Assembly (NCBI GenBank): GCA_001414485.1
Contig: LLEY01000115.1
Coordinates: 1-64,000 of the forward strand
DNA: 64,000 nucleotides
Direction of reading: 5' to 3'
Source: Calycina herbarum
Lineage: Eukaryota; Ascomycota; Leotiomycetes; Helotiales; Pezizellaceae
Below are positions 1 to 12,934 of this stretch, one piece after another (within the stretch, counting starts at the first letter, position 1; every line of letters starts with the position of its first letter). Below the pieces are notes generated by a model. It worked only from the letters and a program-made list of their open reading frames with translations. It was not told where the DNA came from and searched no databases. The position numbers and the translations under genes were made by a program.

Positions 1-3000
1 GGGCTAGAGAGACCTTCAAGATTTGAGGTTGTACCAGCTGCAGATATAGGTCTTTGACGAGGTTAGATCCAGGATTGACAAAGGAAAAAACGGAAAGGGC
101 AAGAGAAGAGCTGGTTGTGATTAAATTTCTTGAAAGATAAACCCATAGACTCTAATCCCTAGAGAACGCGAAAAAGATGTTCTTAAATCAACAGCAGACG
201 AGGTTTCGACAGTAAAACGGTCATTTACACAAAATTGATACAGGGAAAATTGAAATGATTTATTTGAATTGGCATACTTTATTCACCAATGATATAATTA
301 ACTAATTCTGTTCAGATCTACTTTAATTTTAATTTATGGTTTAGAAATTTTTCTTTTTTAAGATAACTTTATAACTATGTTTAAATATTCTCATTATTCG
401 AGAAGAATAGAATAAGTAAATAAAATAATAGAACTTACTGAAACATTTCAAAGTATCTAAAACAATCTTTTTCCAAGGATCCTCGTTACTATATTCGTTT
501 ATTTTCAATATTTAAGAAGAATAGAATAGGTAAATAGAATAATAGAACTTACTAAAGCACTATATTTTTTATACATCTGAGACTTTTATTAAGTAATTTG
601 ATTATCCTAACTAGCCTTAACAATATAGCTTAAGAGCTTAGCTTACTAGACTTAATACTTGAAATAGCATAATTAGTCAATTCCGCAATTAGCATATTAG
701 AACTGACTTGAAACAATTCCTGACTTCCTCTTAGTACGTGTAGTTGAACTTTTTTAAGTAATCCAAAGTGCCTGCACACTGTTTCATATGCCTACGACAC
801 AAAAGTACATTATATGTTATTATGTCGACTTCGTATGGCCTCATCAATATTTATAGAAAAGTTTCTCGTGGGAAAGGTGTATAGAACTAGTACGAAGACT
901 GAGAATTATTATTCGATAACTTGATAGGAGATTTTCGTAGACTCTAGGATAATTATCATTACCAATGGTTCCTCAAATGATATTTGCGAGCTTCTCCCAT
1001 GATTAACTCAGAATCCAAGGCCTGTAGATGCAAGTCCTTTTATTGCCGTGCGCATATAAGCGAAAGAATTCAGCTTTTAAATTTAGTCTTAGATACTATC
1101 TGGATGCCCTCGGGGAACCCCTGCAGCGAGTTTATTATCAAATGGGCAAATGGGTTCGACAGTAAAGAATTGAAATTCAGAAGACAACTATAACGTTTTC
1201 GTCCCTCTTGAAATCATGGGTTTTCATTGCTAGCCCCACGTATCAAGGACAAGGAAAGCAACCAATCAAAGTCTAAGAAATGGTTCAATACTAGAGCAAT
1301 CTCCCAATGATCCGACGAACACCAGTGTTATTCCCTGTTCGTGTAGATATCCCAAAAGCAAACCTTCTTATTTTAAATATCATGCCAAATTATTTCGATT
1401 CCCGTGTCCACATAGCACGGTCCTTGTCTTTTTGGAGTGGGTGTAGGAGACCACTTATTAAAATTATTACTTGAAAGAATTTTAGAGTTATAATCTTGAT
1501 AGCTCCGTGGAGAATGACAAAAGCGCGCGTTGTAGAGTTGAACACTGTTGTTCAAGTTTATAAATCCTTGAAATATGACTTATGAGAGACGAGTGGTCAG
1601 AGATTCGAGCACTACTCTCTATCCCCCACTTTCCCTTAGATTGTGCGATTCAGCCTAAGACAATAAAATCAATGTTCCAGAAGGTTCAGGAGAATCTAAA
1701 ATTCAATTTTTTGATTCCCCTAATCTGCTAGATTACTTACTCTGATTTTTTGAGAAAACTTGGCACAACATAATACAAAGGTGGTGGACAGTAATGACTT
1801 GGCTTCTTGCAAAGATCGTGATACTTCGGAATTCACGGAGAATACAACGGAGAAAAGAGCTAGAAAGTGCTAATTGTTTATTCTATAGTAAGAGAAGGAA
1901 AGGAAATCTAAGAAGCTTGTGTTATACTGAAACAGATAGGCTGGCAAGCTATAACAATACGTGCACGAATTCTGTGCGTATAGGTCTGGGTTAGTCGAAA
2001 ACATACTAAAATCAACATATTTTAACTAACTTCTTCAACCAATTATAGAAGAACGTCTCGATGAATTTATATAAAACCAAGTATCGAGAGTTCTATAACC
2101 TAGTACTTTAATCTTCTTAGGTTAGAGTATCTCATTGCATATGCTATATAAATATTTTAGGGGATTTGTTAGTGAAATATTAGTCTTTAGAAATTATATG
2201 CGTAGCTTAGAAGTTATAGCTGAGTAGTTGCTCAGAAATGTGTTCTTCTTATAAAGTTCTACGTATCCTATCGTTATTGAGATACGTTATACTATATATT
2301 CGTTGAGTTATAAAGCTGCGAAGAGGGGGACTTTTGGTGTGTTTTTAGCTGATTCTGGACGGTGTGCACGCACACACTGTTGGCTATGTGAAATGTGAAA
2401 GAATTGCTAGAACTTAAAAAAGTTGAGTAAAATGAACAAGACAAATTTAGACTATAAAAGGGAATCCCAGCAAGGATAACAATTAGGCATTATTTCCAAA
2501 ATCAGTAACAGATCAAGCTTTTAGGGACAATCGTTCGAGTCTTTCTTAGCTTCGATCAGTACAGGCTGTCAAGGATGAGAAAGGTGTTTCTGTCTAACAC
2601 GTGAGAAAAATGAATACAAATGGAAACTGGCTGGAAAAGATTCGACAGTATAATTTCAGAAGATTTCTCGAGGCATCGGTGTGTATTCTAAGCCCAATCC
2701 TCACCGATTTAGGTCTTGAGGCATTATTTTGTGAAGTTGAATATATCTTTATTTTAGGTTATGCCATTTACCGCAGCAGAAATATCTCGCAAGAATTGTT
2801 CGAAGAGTCACGTCGTTTTGAGATGATTTTGCAATCGAGGAAAGAAGTTGTAAAGACCCCTAGTTACATCAAGAGCCAAAATGAACCAATTGAAAAGAGA
2901 AAACATTGTTAACATCTAAAACATGAGGCAAACGACAAATAATCAAAGACATAACAAATTCTATATAGAAAGAACTCGAGAGGAAAATCATGTGACCAAA

Positions 3001-3101
3001 ACGCCAATAAAACCACTAATAGTACAACACAATAGAACCAATCATTGACCCAGACAGTTTGGCACAATTGAAGTTCGTTGTTCCAGAAAACTCGCCTAAT
3101 T
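1..3101. other. AT-rich gene-poor stretch
   Basis: I see no gene I can support here. The sequence is AT-rich with short random frames. It contains an imperfect 39-bp direct repeat (401-439 and 515-553) and a short CA/TG run near 2365. It could be a strongly decayed transposon remnant, but no protein domain is readable on either strand. Confidence 0.5.
401..553. repeat. 39-bp direct repeat, two copies 114 bp apart
   Basis: The 39-bp copies at 401-439 and 515-553 share the start AGAAGAATAGAATA and the end AATAGAACTTACT. They differ at two positions, both A/G transitions. The DNA between them is AT-rich and unrelated. Confidence 0.7.
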
Positions 3102-5428
3102 TCAAGCAGTATACCCGATCGGAAGTCCAAAATCCAAATCCTCCAGTTTACCGGTAGTCTTCAAAGTCTCAATCGTAGCAATCAGCTTCTTAGCCAAGGC
3201 ACTAGCAGCACCCAGTTGATTCTTTATCCCAGTCTGGATGGAGGTCAATTGTGTAGTCTTCCAACCAGCCCACGAATTATCCAGGTCGGTTCCTAGTTTC
3301 TCGTTGATGAAAGCCTTATACCTGGCTTCCCAGCCAATCTTCATGATATTCGTATTGCCCCCAGCAGCAGCTCGGTCTAGCTTGGTAAAAAAGTCGACAA
3401 TCCGAGTGTTTGTGGTCCCCCATATATTGGCAACGGCTTCTAAATACTCGAAGGTGGCTTGAGTTTGGGCAACTAGGACCATGTTATCTCTCCAGTTGTT
3501 GAGCCCGGATTGAGTTCCGGTTCCCGGATTGAAGATGTTTTTCTTGATACTGTTTAGTTTGGCTTCCAAGTAAGCAAAGTCGGGGTTTGCATTTCCAGGT
3601 AAAGCAGAGATGAGCTCATCGATTGGCCGACTTCCTGGTGCACTGAGAGCACCACCTGCTCCGAATGTGGTTGTCGTCCATTGTGTTCCGCCTTCAAAAT
3701 ACCTCTTGAACTGAGTGCAAGTAAATGTGCCACTGATGGATGTGAAGAACTGGTTGATGAGTTGGAGTTCATAAACGTGCTCAGTGACGTAGGTCACGCC
3801 CGCTACAGCATTATCTTCTGTTTTCAAGCTCCAGGCATACTCATCACAATTAGGCCCGGGCTTCTTGGGTTCCCATTGGAGGCTATAGAACTTGGCAGTT
3901 CCATAATCTTTGGTTCCGCTGTAAGATTGGTAGTCGGGAGCGAGGTAATCAATGCCACATACTTGCATAGTTCGATCGGCATTTTTGGCCCGGGCTTCGT
4001 GATATTTTCCAAAAGGTGCTTTGGCTCGCTTTGCGATATCATCGACATCACCTCCTCCTGGTGTTGGCATTGCCGCCACTGCACAGGAGAAACAAGCAGG
4101 ACATGCTGAAGAGCTAGACGAGGACGAAGAGCTGCTTGTTTGACTGCTCGTGGGCTTTGAGGTGATTGTCACGGAACTTGTCTTACTGTTTTGATCAGAT
4201 GAAGTTCTGGTTATCGACTCAGTTCTCGTAGGTCTGTTGGTAGGCTTGTCGGTAGGCTTGTTGTTTTTAGCTTCATCGAGTGCCTGTTTTGCAGCTGAGG
4301 ATTGTTAGTATGGTGATATTTTGAGTAGGAGGAGAGTTGAACATACCTTCAACAGCAGCAATCGTTGCAGCCAAAGCCTCAGCGGCGGCGATTGTTGGAC
4401 CCGCTGCGGCAGTGGTGGCAGCAGTGAGAGCAGATGTGAGAGCGTCGACCAAGGATTTAGAAGTGGTTTCAACGGCATCATCAACAGCTTGCTCCACGGC
4501 ATTCTTTGCGGCTAAGAAAACAAGTCAGCAGGGCAGATAAATATGACCAGATAACTTTAACTCACAATCGAGTGCATCTTTCAGGGCATTCTCAACTTCT
4601 TCAGCAAGAGACTTATTTGTAGGGTCCTTTTGGTAAGAATCATTGCTATCTTTTGCTTTGTCAGTTTTTGAAGATGCATCGTCGGCGGCCTCGGTTCCTG
4701 TGGGCTGCGTCCCTTGAGACTTCGTTGGTGTTGGTTGACCATCGGTCTTGGTGGGCTGTTGTCCGGGATTGGTTGATGGGGGTTGTCCTGCTGTGGATTG
4801 CCCATTCGTCTTAGTGGGAGAGTTTGATGCAGGATTCGAAGATTTGGTATTCGAGGAGGCGGGTGTATTCGATGTCAACGTTGTCTTTGAGGCCGAGTTT
4901 GATGTTTGAGAAGAGCGGGTACTCGAAGATTGAGAGCTCGAAGAAGAGCGAGTGCTTGAAGAAGATGCACTAGACGAAGCTCGGGAGGTTGAAGAAAGCC
5001 GAACGGTTGAAGACTGACTGCTCGAGGATGATTGGACGCTTGTAACAGCAGTGGTCTTCGTTGCAGATTGGGGGACAGAAGATGACTGGATGACTGAGGA
5101 AGATTTGGTGATTGGTGGGATTGTTGGAGTCTTTGAAACTGAAGAACTAGAGGTGGACGTGCAAGTAGTCTCCGGAACGTAATTGTAGCTTGGCGAGATG
5201 GCATAGCATCCAGCCGAGATGGTCATACAAGAATCTCCACCCCCAGGACTAAGTCCTTGACAAAAGGTTGTGGGCCCAAGAAGCGTTCTGAATTAAACAT
5301 TAGCTTTGTTTCTCAAGGTTGCGTATAGGTTGTACCTACACCGTAGTTGTAGGTGCACGTTTCTCGATGACAGGGGATTGAGCATAGGCACTAGCCGCGA
5401 GGCCAGACCACAAAATGAGAGTTTTCAT
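3102..5428 (-). CDS. Large secreted Ser/Thr-rich protein with C-terminal globular domain
   Basis: Function is not recognised. Four exons (5428-5340, 5287-4566, 4511-4347, 4294-3102), joined by 52-54 nt GT-AG introns with matching phase, give 722 aa. The ATG at 5428 starts a signal peptide (hydrophobic residues 4-15, cleavage after about residue 16) followed by a Kex2-type Lys-Arg at 23-24. Residues about 30-72 form a small Cys-containing segment. About 73-240 is a mucin-like Ser/Thr/Pro/Gln tract likely to be O-glycosylated, and 250-325 is Ala-rich and helical. A poly-Ser run with a CPACFSC cluster lies near 375-395, and a second Lys-Arg near 414 precedes a roughly 300-residue C-terminal domain with few Cys. 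The layout fits a cell-wall or extracellular protein. The C-terminal domain faintly recalls tails of some fungal GH18 chitinases, unverified. No GPI signal is visible. It is the first clear gene after the AT-rich left end. Confidence 0.8.
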
Positions 5429-7280
5429 TGCAACAATCTATAGAGAAGAAGACGAGAGAAACAAGAGGTAAAACGAATGACGGGAGGAAAATGAATAGAA
5501 AGATGAACTGATCAATAGTACAGAAATGAGAAAGACCTCAGAGGTTTTACACTTTTTTAAACAGAGAGTATCTTATGTAAGATGCGGCAATCATATTTTA
5601 ACAAGAAGACTTTGACTCAGCCCTAGCGTAAGGGCAGAAATTAACGTTGCTTGAACATGCGCATGGAGAAGCGTGGCGATGTAGCAGAGCCCTGAGTGAG
5701 AGACACGTGGTAATGAAGGAATGCCGAGCGGTCGGTACTTCTCAGCAGCAGGAACACCTCTTTCTCGAATAGTAAGTGTATTAGATCTATATTGGTAGGA
5801 TTAACATACTAATCAACCTGCATATATGGGGCCGGATGTGCAAATAAGCTTATGCAGGTCCCAAGTGAGGATGAAAATTACCCCCGACCAACTTGTAGTA
5901 AACAATAACTCACATTTTTGTTTGACTCTCTTAGTTTTTAGAAAGATAAACTTTGTTCATAGTCTGGCAATCTCAATTACAGCATTGAAATGCTCGTAAA
6001 AAAGATTACTATCACCGAGAATCTTCGAACTCAAGTTACTGTAGTACAACAGTCGCTGACCACCACACTTGGCTAAACGAGTCTTAAAATAATAAATCCT
6101 TCGGGAAGAGCGATCGGGTCATGATTCCATAATTTAAATCGGATTTAAGAAGATAAAACATACTCAAGGTCGATTACTGAAGTCAGCTTATGATGACAAG
6201 CCACACAGCCTTCATAGACCATGTTTACTTCGACAACAATGACATCTCACCGGCACGAACTGCATTTAAGCTCAATCACCAGCGGAACACGACATTTGGA
6301 ATAAACCTGAAACTGTAAACGGAAACCGTTGTGTTCCTCGCACCAATTCCGTCTACTTTGCAATGACTGGAAATCACAACATAGCTTAAGGAAATTAACC
6401 AAATTGACGATCCTCTACTACACATGGAATAACGGAAACCAAATTGTGGCTCCTATTTTGGGGACAGACGTTTGTCCAATGATTTTCTCTCTGCCATTGC
6501 CTAAGATAAATAAACAGTGAAAATCAACTACTGGGGTCAGGAATTAAGATGCATGCATTCAAGCTGAAAATGAAACTCAAAACAACACCGAACTTGAGAG
6601 GGGCCATGATAAAAAATTCGGACGGCTCCCGCATGGCTTGAAATATAGTACAAACAACGAGGGGTATTCTGGGAAGTGGACTTCCAAGAGACCTGATTAT
6701 CTCCTACTTTGTAGAGTGAAAAATAAGCAACTAAACATGTTCACCGACTGACCGATTTCGTTTCAACCACTATCCATTTCGGGTAATGGTGTAACGCCAG
6801 GCGATGACGGCCTACTAAGCTCGTCTCTTCTGTCCTATGGCATCAGATAAAATATTAGTAAGCCATCGAAGATGAACGACGGTGGTTGCAAGATTTTGGA
6901 GGTCGAGCGGAACAATATATTTTCCGCTCACGTGCTATTTGGTCACGTGTAAAGGCGTAACTCTCCGGGCTAATCAAACCTCCGCTTCTGAAGACGTTTC
7001 AAAACAGGCTTGAGCCGTCCGAGCCGATGATTCGATGATTATCAAGCTTCAAGGTTCCCAATGTAAACTCCCCGTAATGCCATTATGCGGCTTATCGTAA
7101 TATCTATCTTTCCTTCATTCCCATCTTCTATCTTGACTATCTTGACTATCTTGACTATCGGAAACTCATGGATCTCATAAACTGTTTGTTGTCCTGATTT
7201 CTCCCTTGTTTGCTTGCCTCGTCATCATTCCACGAATTATATGAGAGTGGGACCCTGCCTCGATACCATCTCCTCAAATC
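5429..7280. other. Intergenic region between divergent genes
   Basis: This is the shared upstream region of the secreted-protein gene (minus) and the MFS gene (plus). No convincing gene is seen. Two CACGTG boxes (near 6929 and 6943, 14 bp apart) could be bHLH sites. A 10-bp unit TATCTTGACT is repeated in tandem near 7130-7160, just upstream of the MFS gene. The left part is AT-rich. Confidence 0.5.
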
Positions 7281-9271
7281 ATGTCTCCATCTACAAGGTC
7301 TGGGAGGCAGGAAGCAGGAGAGGGGGCTTTACTTCTGAGAACGAATAGCGCCACCCAGGATGACAGGAGTTCAACGACATTGAGCGGAGCAGAAAGTGGC
7401 GATGAAGAAGAGCTTATCGATTCCGATAAATCGAATCAACATGTTGGGAGAGGAAGAGGGATATTGATTTCCCTGAGTGTTTGGGCTTTAATATTCCTGC
7501 AAGGTTTGGAATGAGGTCCTTTCATAGAGGGAATCGATGCTGATGGACTTCTTTCAGCTTCGAATATGTCGGGAATTACGACTACGCAGTCGAAGATTGC
7601 TGAGGATTTGGATGCTTTTGATTCGGTGATTTGGTTTACTTCGACTTATCTGGTTGGCTTTCAGGTCCATGTTTTAAGGTTTGTAGAACTGACATTTGCT
7701 TGTAGATAGCCATGTCATCTTTCTCCCCCTTGGTTGCACGACTAGTTCAAATATTTTCTCCACGGCCTTGCATCTTGGTTTCATCCGTACTCTTTGCCAT
7801 TGGAGGACTTGTGACTTCACAAGCCCAAGACCTAAAGACTTTCCTACTTGGGAGAATTATCAGTGGAACGGCCGGTGCTGGTATCATGACAATTCCATTC
7901 ATTCTTGTGCTCGAGCTATGCGGGAAGAAGAGAAGAGGTTTACTTTTTGGACTCGTGAATACCTGCTACACGATGGGTGTCTCTCTAGGTGCAGTTGTTG
8001 CGGGTGCATTGTTGAAAGGATTTGGTTGGGTATGCTCAATATTACGTTTGATTCGTGGGCTGGACTGACAACATGATAGAGATTTTTATTCTGGATCCAG
8101 AGCCCGCTTGCCATCGTAGCAGGATTAGGAATATTTTTCAGCATTCCGAAGTCTTTCACATCTGGGCAGAAAAGCAAATTTGATTTCTCAATCTCTCAGA
8201 AGCTAGCCAGAATTGACTACCTCGGTGCCTGTCTTCTTGTAAGTATCCTGCATAATTCTTTCTCAAAATCCACACTAATGAAATCAAGACAAGTTCCCTA
8301 ATCGTCTTCCTCTTTGGGATGTCCGGGCCAAAGATTCTTTGGCTCCCTATCGGCCTCTCTATTCCACTACTCATGGCTTTTATCTACGTTGAGGTATATG
8401 TTGCTAGCGAACCCATAATTCCCGTCACAGTACTCAAGTCAAGAGGAGCACTCCTATCAGGTATCGCGCAACTTGGAATCATGTCCGCACGCTGGATGGT
8501 TCTCTTCTACACACCCACCTACGCAATCGCTGTGCTCGGCTGGTCCCCGGCATCAGCGGGGACAATTTTAATTCCTACAAACCTTGGATTTGCAACTGGA
8601 GGTATCCTCGTAGGGTGGCTACACATCAAAAAATCAAGATCATACTGGCTGTAAGTCCACTTCTCTCGTCCTCATAACAAAGCTAACAACAAACCAGTGC
8701 ATCAATAATGTCCTACGCTTTCTTCGCCCTCTCCCTCCTGATCGTCTCGCAGATCTCAACCAACACCACATCTCCTCCCCTTTACTACTTCGTCGTCTTC
8801 CTTAACGGGCTTTGCACTGGCGCAGCCCTCAATTACACACTCTCCCATCTCCTCCATCTCACACCACCTTCCACACATTTCATCTCCACCTCCCTATTAA
8901 ACACTTTTCGCGGCTTCGCCGGATCCTTCGGCTCAGCCATCGGTGGTGGTCTCTTCGTTCGTGTCTTAAAGGGCACGCTTGAAAAGGGATTTGAGGAAAC
9001 TGGTGGGTTGAAAGGTAGAGAGGATTTAGTGAGGCGGTTATTGGGGAGTCCGGCTTTAGTGCAAGATTTAAGCAGCAAGGAGAGGGAGATTGCTGTTGGG
9101 GGGTATATGGCGGGGTTGAAAGCTTTGTTTTTGGCGGGGATGGGTGTGGCTGTTGTTATGGTTTTTGTTCAATCGGGGACGGGGTGGAATGCTGCTGATG
9201 ATGGGAAGGAGGATGAGAGGGCCGAGGGTGCGTTGTTGGTTGAGGAGAGGTTTGCTGAAGAGGGGGTGTGA
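7281..9271 (+). CDS. MFS transporter, DHA2-like (14-TM) drug/proton antiporter type
   Basis: Six exons (7281-7503, 7558-7664, 7706-8029, 8080-8238, 8289-8650, 8698-9271) give 582 aa. All junctions are in phase and restore the family sequence across each intron (41-54 nt). The first 55 residues are hydrophilic and acidic (cytosolic tail). TM1 follows and leads into the segment SNMSGITTTQ, typical of fungal MFS antiporters. Later come an LLGRIISGTAGAGI motif (motif C-like region), a Lys/Arg loop (CGKKRRG) and a GW-R-FWIQSPL segment in the central loop. About 14 hydrophobic segments fit the DHA2 class, which exports drugs, toxins or siderophores with proton influx at the plasma membrane. Substrate cannot be told. 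Intron 2 is only 41 nt with a GTCCAT donor, the least certain junction. Confidence 0.93.
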
Positions 9272-9838
9272 GATGGAAGGGTAGACATAGATGTATATAG
9301 TAGATAGGTTTGTTTTAAACGCTTGTCATGAATATTTCCGGATTTTGCCTCCCTTCGTTGAAATTGATAAGTTAACAGCGAAATGTTATAAAACAAGATT
9401 TAGAAAGCTTTTCAAATTTGGAAAGTATTGATACAGGAGGAAGTTACGATTAGCACAGGAAGGAGATCTCAAGGATCGAAGGGTCGAGGTTAAGGTGCGA
9501 GGGAGGTCGCTCCTGTGACTGAGGTCGAGATTGACGAGTTGAAGGTCGTGAATATTTGGACCTGATCACCAGGATTGAAGGGATCCAGGTCGCTCCTTCT
9601 CTCGAACTCGGATTCCCAGCTCGCCTTAATAACAAATAGACATCTTCCTCTCGGTTTATTTTGTAGCTGGGAGATCTGCCAAGCAATTCTGAAATCTACG
9701 CCTTTGTGCTGATAAATACCCGCAAGCTCGATTCGCCAATCATATGGTGGTATTTCAAATGCGCCATCGTGAACGTCGAACAATAATCTCAACCTCATCA
9801 TCGCGACCTAAAGCCATTGCGCACCCACAACCGCGACA
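9272..9838. other. Short intergenic region
   Basis: This is the 3' end of the MFS gene and the upstream region of the complex I gene. An open minus-strand frame at 9490-9801 shows no family features and lies where the nuo-24 promoter must be, so I do not call it. Confidence 0.5.
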
Positions 9839-10818
9839 ATGGCCACCAAACTCGCCCCCCAACTCTTCCGAAGCACCTTCCATCCCCTCCGTCTAGCCTC
9901 AAGATCACAATGCCGCTCCTTCAACGCCAGTGCAAGAACGAGTAGCGATGCGCTTCAAGTGGTAAGCTACCTCAATCCGCCCCTACCATCTTCAAGACTC
10001 TAATTTGTCTGCAGCATCGTGATTCGCCCGTCAATAATGCAAAAATCCCCTTCAAGTTCAACGACCAAAACAACAAGCTCATCGATGAGATCCTCAAGCG
10101 GTATCCACCACAATACAAGAAGGCGGCCGTGATGCCCATCCTGGATTTGGGACAGCGACAGCATGGATTCACAAGTTTGAGCGTTATGAATGAGGTGGCT
10201 AGGATCTTGGAGATGCCTCCGATGCGTGTATACGAAGTGGCTACATTTTATACCATGTACAACCGATCACCGGTGGGCAAATTCCATTTGCAAGTTTGCA
10301 CGACGGTATGTTATCCCTTTCTTTGAAAGGCTTGAGAGCAGAACTGATGGGGGGAATAGACACCATGTCAACTCGGAGGCTGCGGAAGCGATAAAATCGT
10401 TAAGGCTATCGAATCTCATCTCGGTATTAAACCCGGCCAGACCACGAAAGACGATCTCTTCACATTTGTTGAGGTGGAATGTTTAGGCGCTTGCGTCAAT
10501 GCTCCGATGGTTCAAATCAACGATGATTTCTACGAGGATCTCACGCCCGAATCTACCGTCGCTCTTCTCGATGCTCTGGCTGAAAGTGCAAAGGCGGGTG
10601 GTGCATCTGGTGGAGCTGGAAAGGGTGCGTTGACTGGGGAGGATAAGAATGTTAAGAGTGGGAAGGAGGTTGGGACTGCGACGAACAAGGTTGGTGTGCC
10701 AAAGCCTGTTCCTGCGCCGGGACCGATGAGTGGGAGAAAGACTTGTGAGAATCTTGAGGGGTTGACGAATTTGACGAGTCCGATGTGGGGTCCTGAGGTT
10801 TTTAGGAAGGATTTGTAG
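9839..10818 (+). CDS. nuo-24: NADH:ubiquinone oxidoreductase 24-kDa subunit (complex I, NDUFV2 type)
   Basis: This is the matrix-arm subunit of mitochondrial complex I that carries the [2Fe-2S] cluster N1a beside the NADH/FMN subunit. Three exons (9839-9961, 10015-10305, 10360-10818; introns of 53 and 54 nt) give 290 aa. The first about 35 residues are rich in Arg, Ser and Ala with no acidic residues, as in a mitochondrial presequence. The thioredoxin-like ferredoxin fold is clear: [13 protein letters not shown], then the cluster ligands in VCTTTPC and [10 protein letters not shown] (C-x4-C and C-x3-C). The second intron falls between the two Thr codons before the second Cys. The start ATG has a good context (ACAATGGCC). 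The Gly/Ala/Lys-rich C-terminal stretch ([14 protein letters not shown]) makes it a little longer than the usual roughly 265 aa. Confidence 0.97.
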
Positions 10819-12934
10819 ATGGTAAAAGAGAATGGTGGGATGGGACATAGAAGATGTGTATATATTCTGTATTGATGTTAGAGCAACATCTGTGAATGAA
10901 ATGCTTGTGACTGTGGGTGGTGAGATTGATTTTGGTGATGATGGTATCCAAGGTCAATTTACTACTTGAATATTTCAATCTGCCAGTGCAGAATCGTGGG
11001 AAGGTGGAGATTTTGATGGGTAAAGCCCAAGTAAAGGAAGTCATGGTAATCAAATACCATTCGTTGTGATCAAGTTGGCATGATTTTGTTGCTGCTGGAA
11101 TTCTGTGGTACCCGGCCGCAAGGTAATCAGTCAGGCCGAAATGATTTTGGTCTGCCTGCTTCCCACTATTTTCATCTGCGAGTGCAGCGTCTCAGAAACT
11201 GGTGGAAAGAGCGCTTTGAGATCAAGAAGGGAGGAAAAGTAATAAAGTTGATTTCACGAGGTTCTGCGATCCGCTTCCGGGATTAATCCATATTGTGTGA
11301 AGTTGGTTAGAAGAATCAGTGATTTTTCGGGAGGAGCAGATATTCATAGCGACGAAGAATACTTTGTTGGAATGGTATGAATTGGACGAACTGCCCAAAA
11401 AAGAAATCCCGACTCTTCGAGGCCAACTCATACATTAATTCACATTGTACGGATCGCGATGAAATTCATTTTCTTTCCGAGACCTTCTGGTACTGAACTG
11501 GTTTGCGAGGAAGAATCCTGTCGACCTACAAACGTCTCAGGCCCCCAGGATATCGTCAGAATCTTAGCATGGTGCCTGTAGCCTTAAGCATGATGGAGTC
11601 TGACCTGTTGGGTGCCAACAGTTGTCTCGGCTTCTTACTGCCCAGGCTCTGTGAGACACTGTACAGTGTACAGTGTACATGGCCTTAACCTGCTGCTGCT
11701 GCAATGCCAGGTCACTCAAAGTGGACAAGCAGTTACCGGGCTCAGAGCCCCAAAGTCGGCATCGTGAATGAGATACCTCGTGAATTTCCATTGGAAGCGG
11801 TGTCACTTTCTTCAACACTGGGAATTCGTGACCGGCCGAAAGCTATTCTGTAACCCCAACGGGCTTGATTCTCTTACGATAACTGGATCGAAATGCTAGA
11901 TCACGAATTCCTACAAACAGCTTCTGTGACTGGTGCATTTTTTATTAATTATCCCCCGCATCAAACGCGACAATTCATTTCCAAGTCATTTCGGAACTCC
12001 GTGCCAATTTACGTTTGCAGAAATCAAAAATAAATTCGACGTCATCTTACACAAGAAATGCAATGTATTTCAAGTGACGTTGGTCTGGATTCATTGGGCC
12101 AACAGCAAATATGGCGAGCGTAAAGTGGTGGATCACGCTTTCCTGCAGGAAGGAAGAAAAGTGAGGGGTTCCGTCATTGAAGCTGTTGATCCCAGACATG
12201 GGATTCTTGTTTGCGTGCTTCTTCCTTGCCTCTTTGCGATCTGGTGCCATCGAGATCGTTTCCGATTGAGCCACAGTGGGCGTTGGATGGAAGGCGCTAG
12301 TAAGTCACCAGCCACATCACTGCATGACGCTAGACCCCCGCTTTTAACGCTCGCTAGAGATATCATTGGTCTGCATAAATATGACGCCACAGATGTGGCG
12401 CGTGCGGGGTGTCAGCCACAATGACGTTGATTGTTTTGGAGCTTGAGTTTCGTGAAACTCGCCGCAATTGGAAGTTTGATGGCCTCGTGGAGTGAATAGG
12501 GCCAATTAAATGGGAAGGAAGAGGCGGCTACCGTTCTCTTGGCCTTCGTTGAAAACTGGATGGCTTGAGGGATCTGCGGGGTTATTTCTCAAGGTGGTAC
12601 CTGCTTGGTGGGGTAGCTATGACGATGAGGGGGAAAGGATTAGGGCTCTTGCTTTGTTTGTGTTTGGTTTGAGGCAGGCACGTTGGTGAATGTTGTAGAT
12701 GCCTTGCGAATGGCGAGCCAGGAAAGCAGGTTTTGGCGCAAGGCTCTCGCTTAATTGCGTAATTGCTGGAGGAACCTCAGAGCTGGATATATAAGAGTGC
12801 CTTTCCTTCCTCCAGGGGACATCTTCTTTTCCATAAACACATCATCTTCTCAACTTCGATCTGAGATACCCAATACACACAAACAACTTCATACCCAACA
12901 CACTCCATCTACAACTCAATCAACAACCGTCAAC
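10819..12934. other. Intergenic region, 2.1 kb
   Basis: No gene is supported. It holds an overlapping palindromic repeat of GTACAGT units near 11658-11680 and, towards 12.9 kb, the promoter of the repeat-protein gene. Several open frames on both strands lack family signatures or splice partners. Confidence 0.5.
12628..12795 (+). promoter_or_regulatory. Promoter of the repeat-protein gene: TATA box and STRE-like AGGGG
   Basis: A TATA-like element TATATAAG at 12788-12795 lies 140 bp before the ATG, so a leader of about 100 nt is likely. The stress-element core AGGGG occurs at 12628-12632 and again at 12814-12818, downstream of the TATA. The leader is rich in C, A and T, as in strongly expressed fungal genes. 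Stress control is inference from these short motifs. Confidence 0.45.

Noticed and set aside
2601..2912. 103-codon plus-strand frame
   Set aside because: AT-rich setting, no recognised motif, no splice partners or promoter signs; a frame of this length is not surprising.
9490..9801. 103-codon minus-strand frame between the MFS and nuo-24 genes
   Set aside because: It ends 38 bp from the nuo-24 start codon, in its promoter, and shows no family pattern.
10483..10848. 121-codon minus-strand frame
   Set aside because: It is the shadow of nuo-24 exon 3; the plus-strand frame has clear family motifs.
11658..11680. GTACAGT palindromic repeat as a small transposon or attachment site
   Set aside because: Only about 23 bp, no flanking duplication and no second copy seen; noted only as sequence detail.
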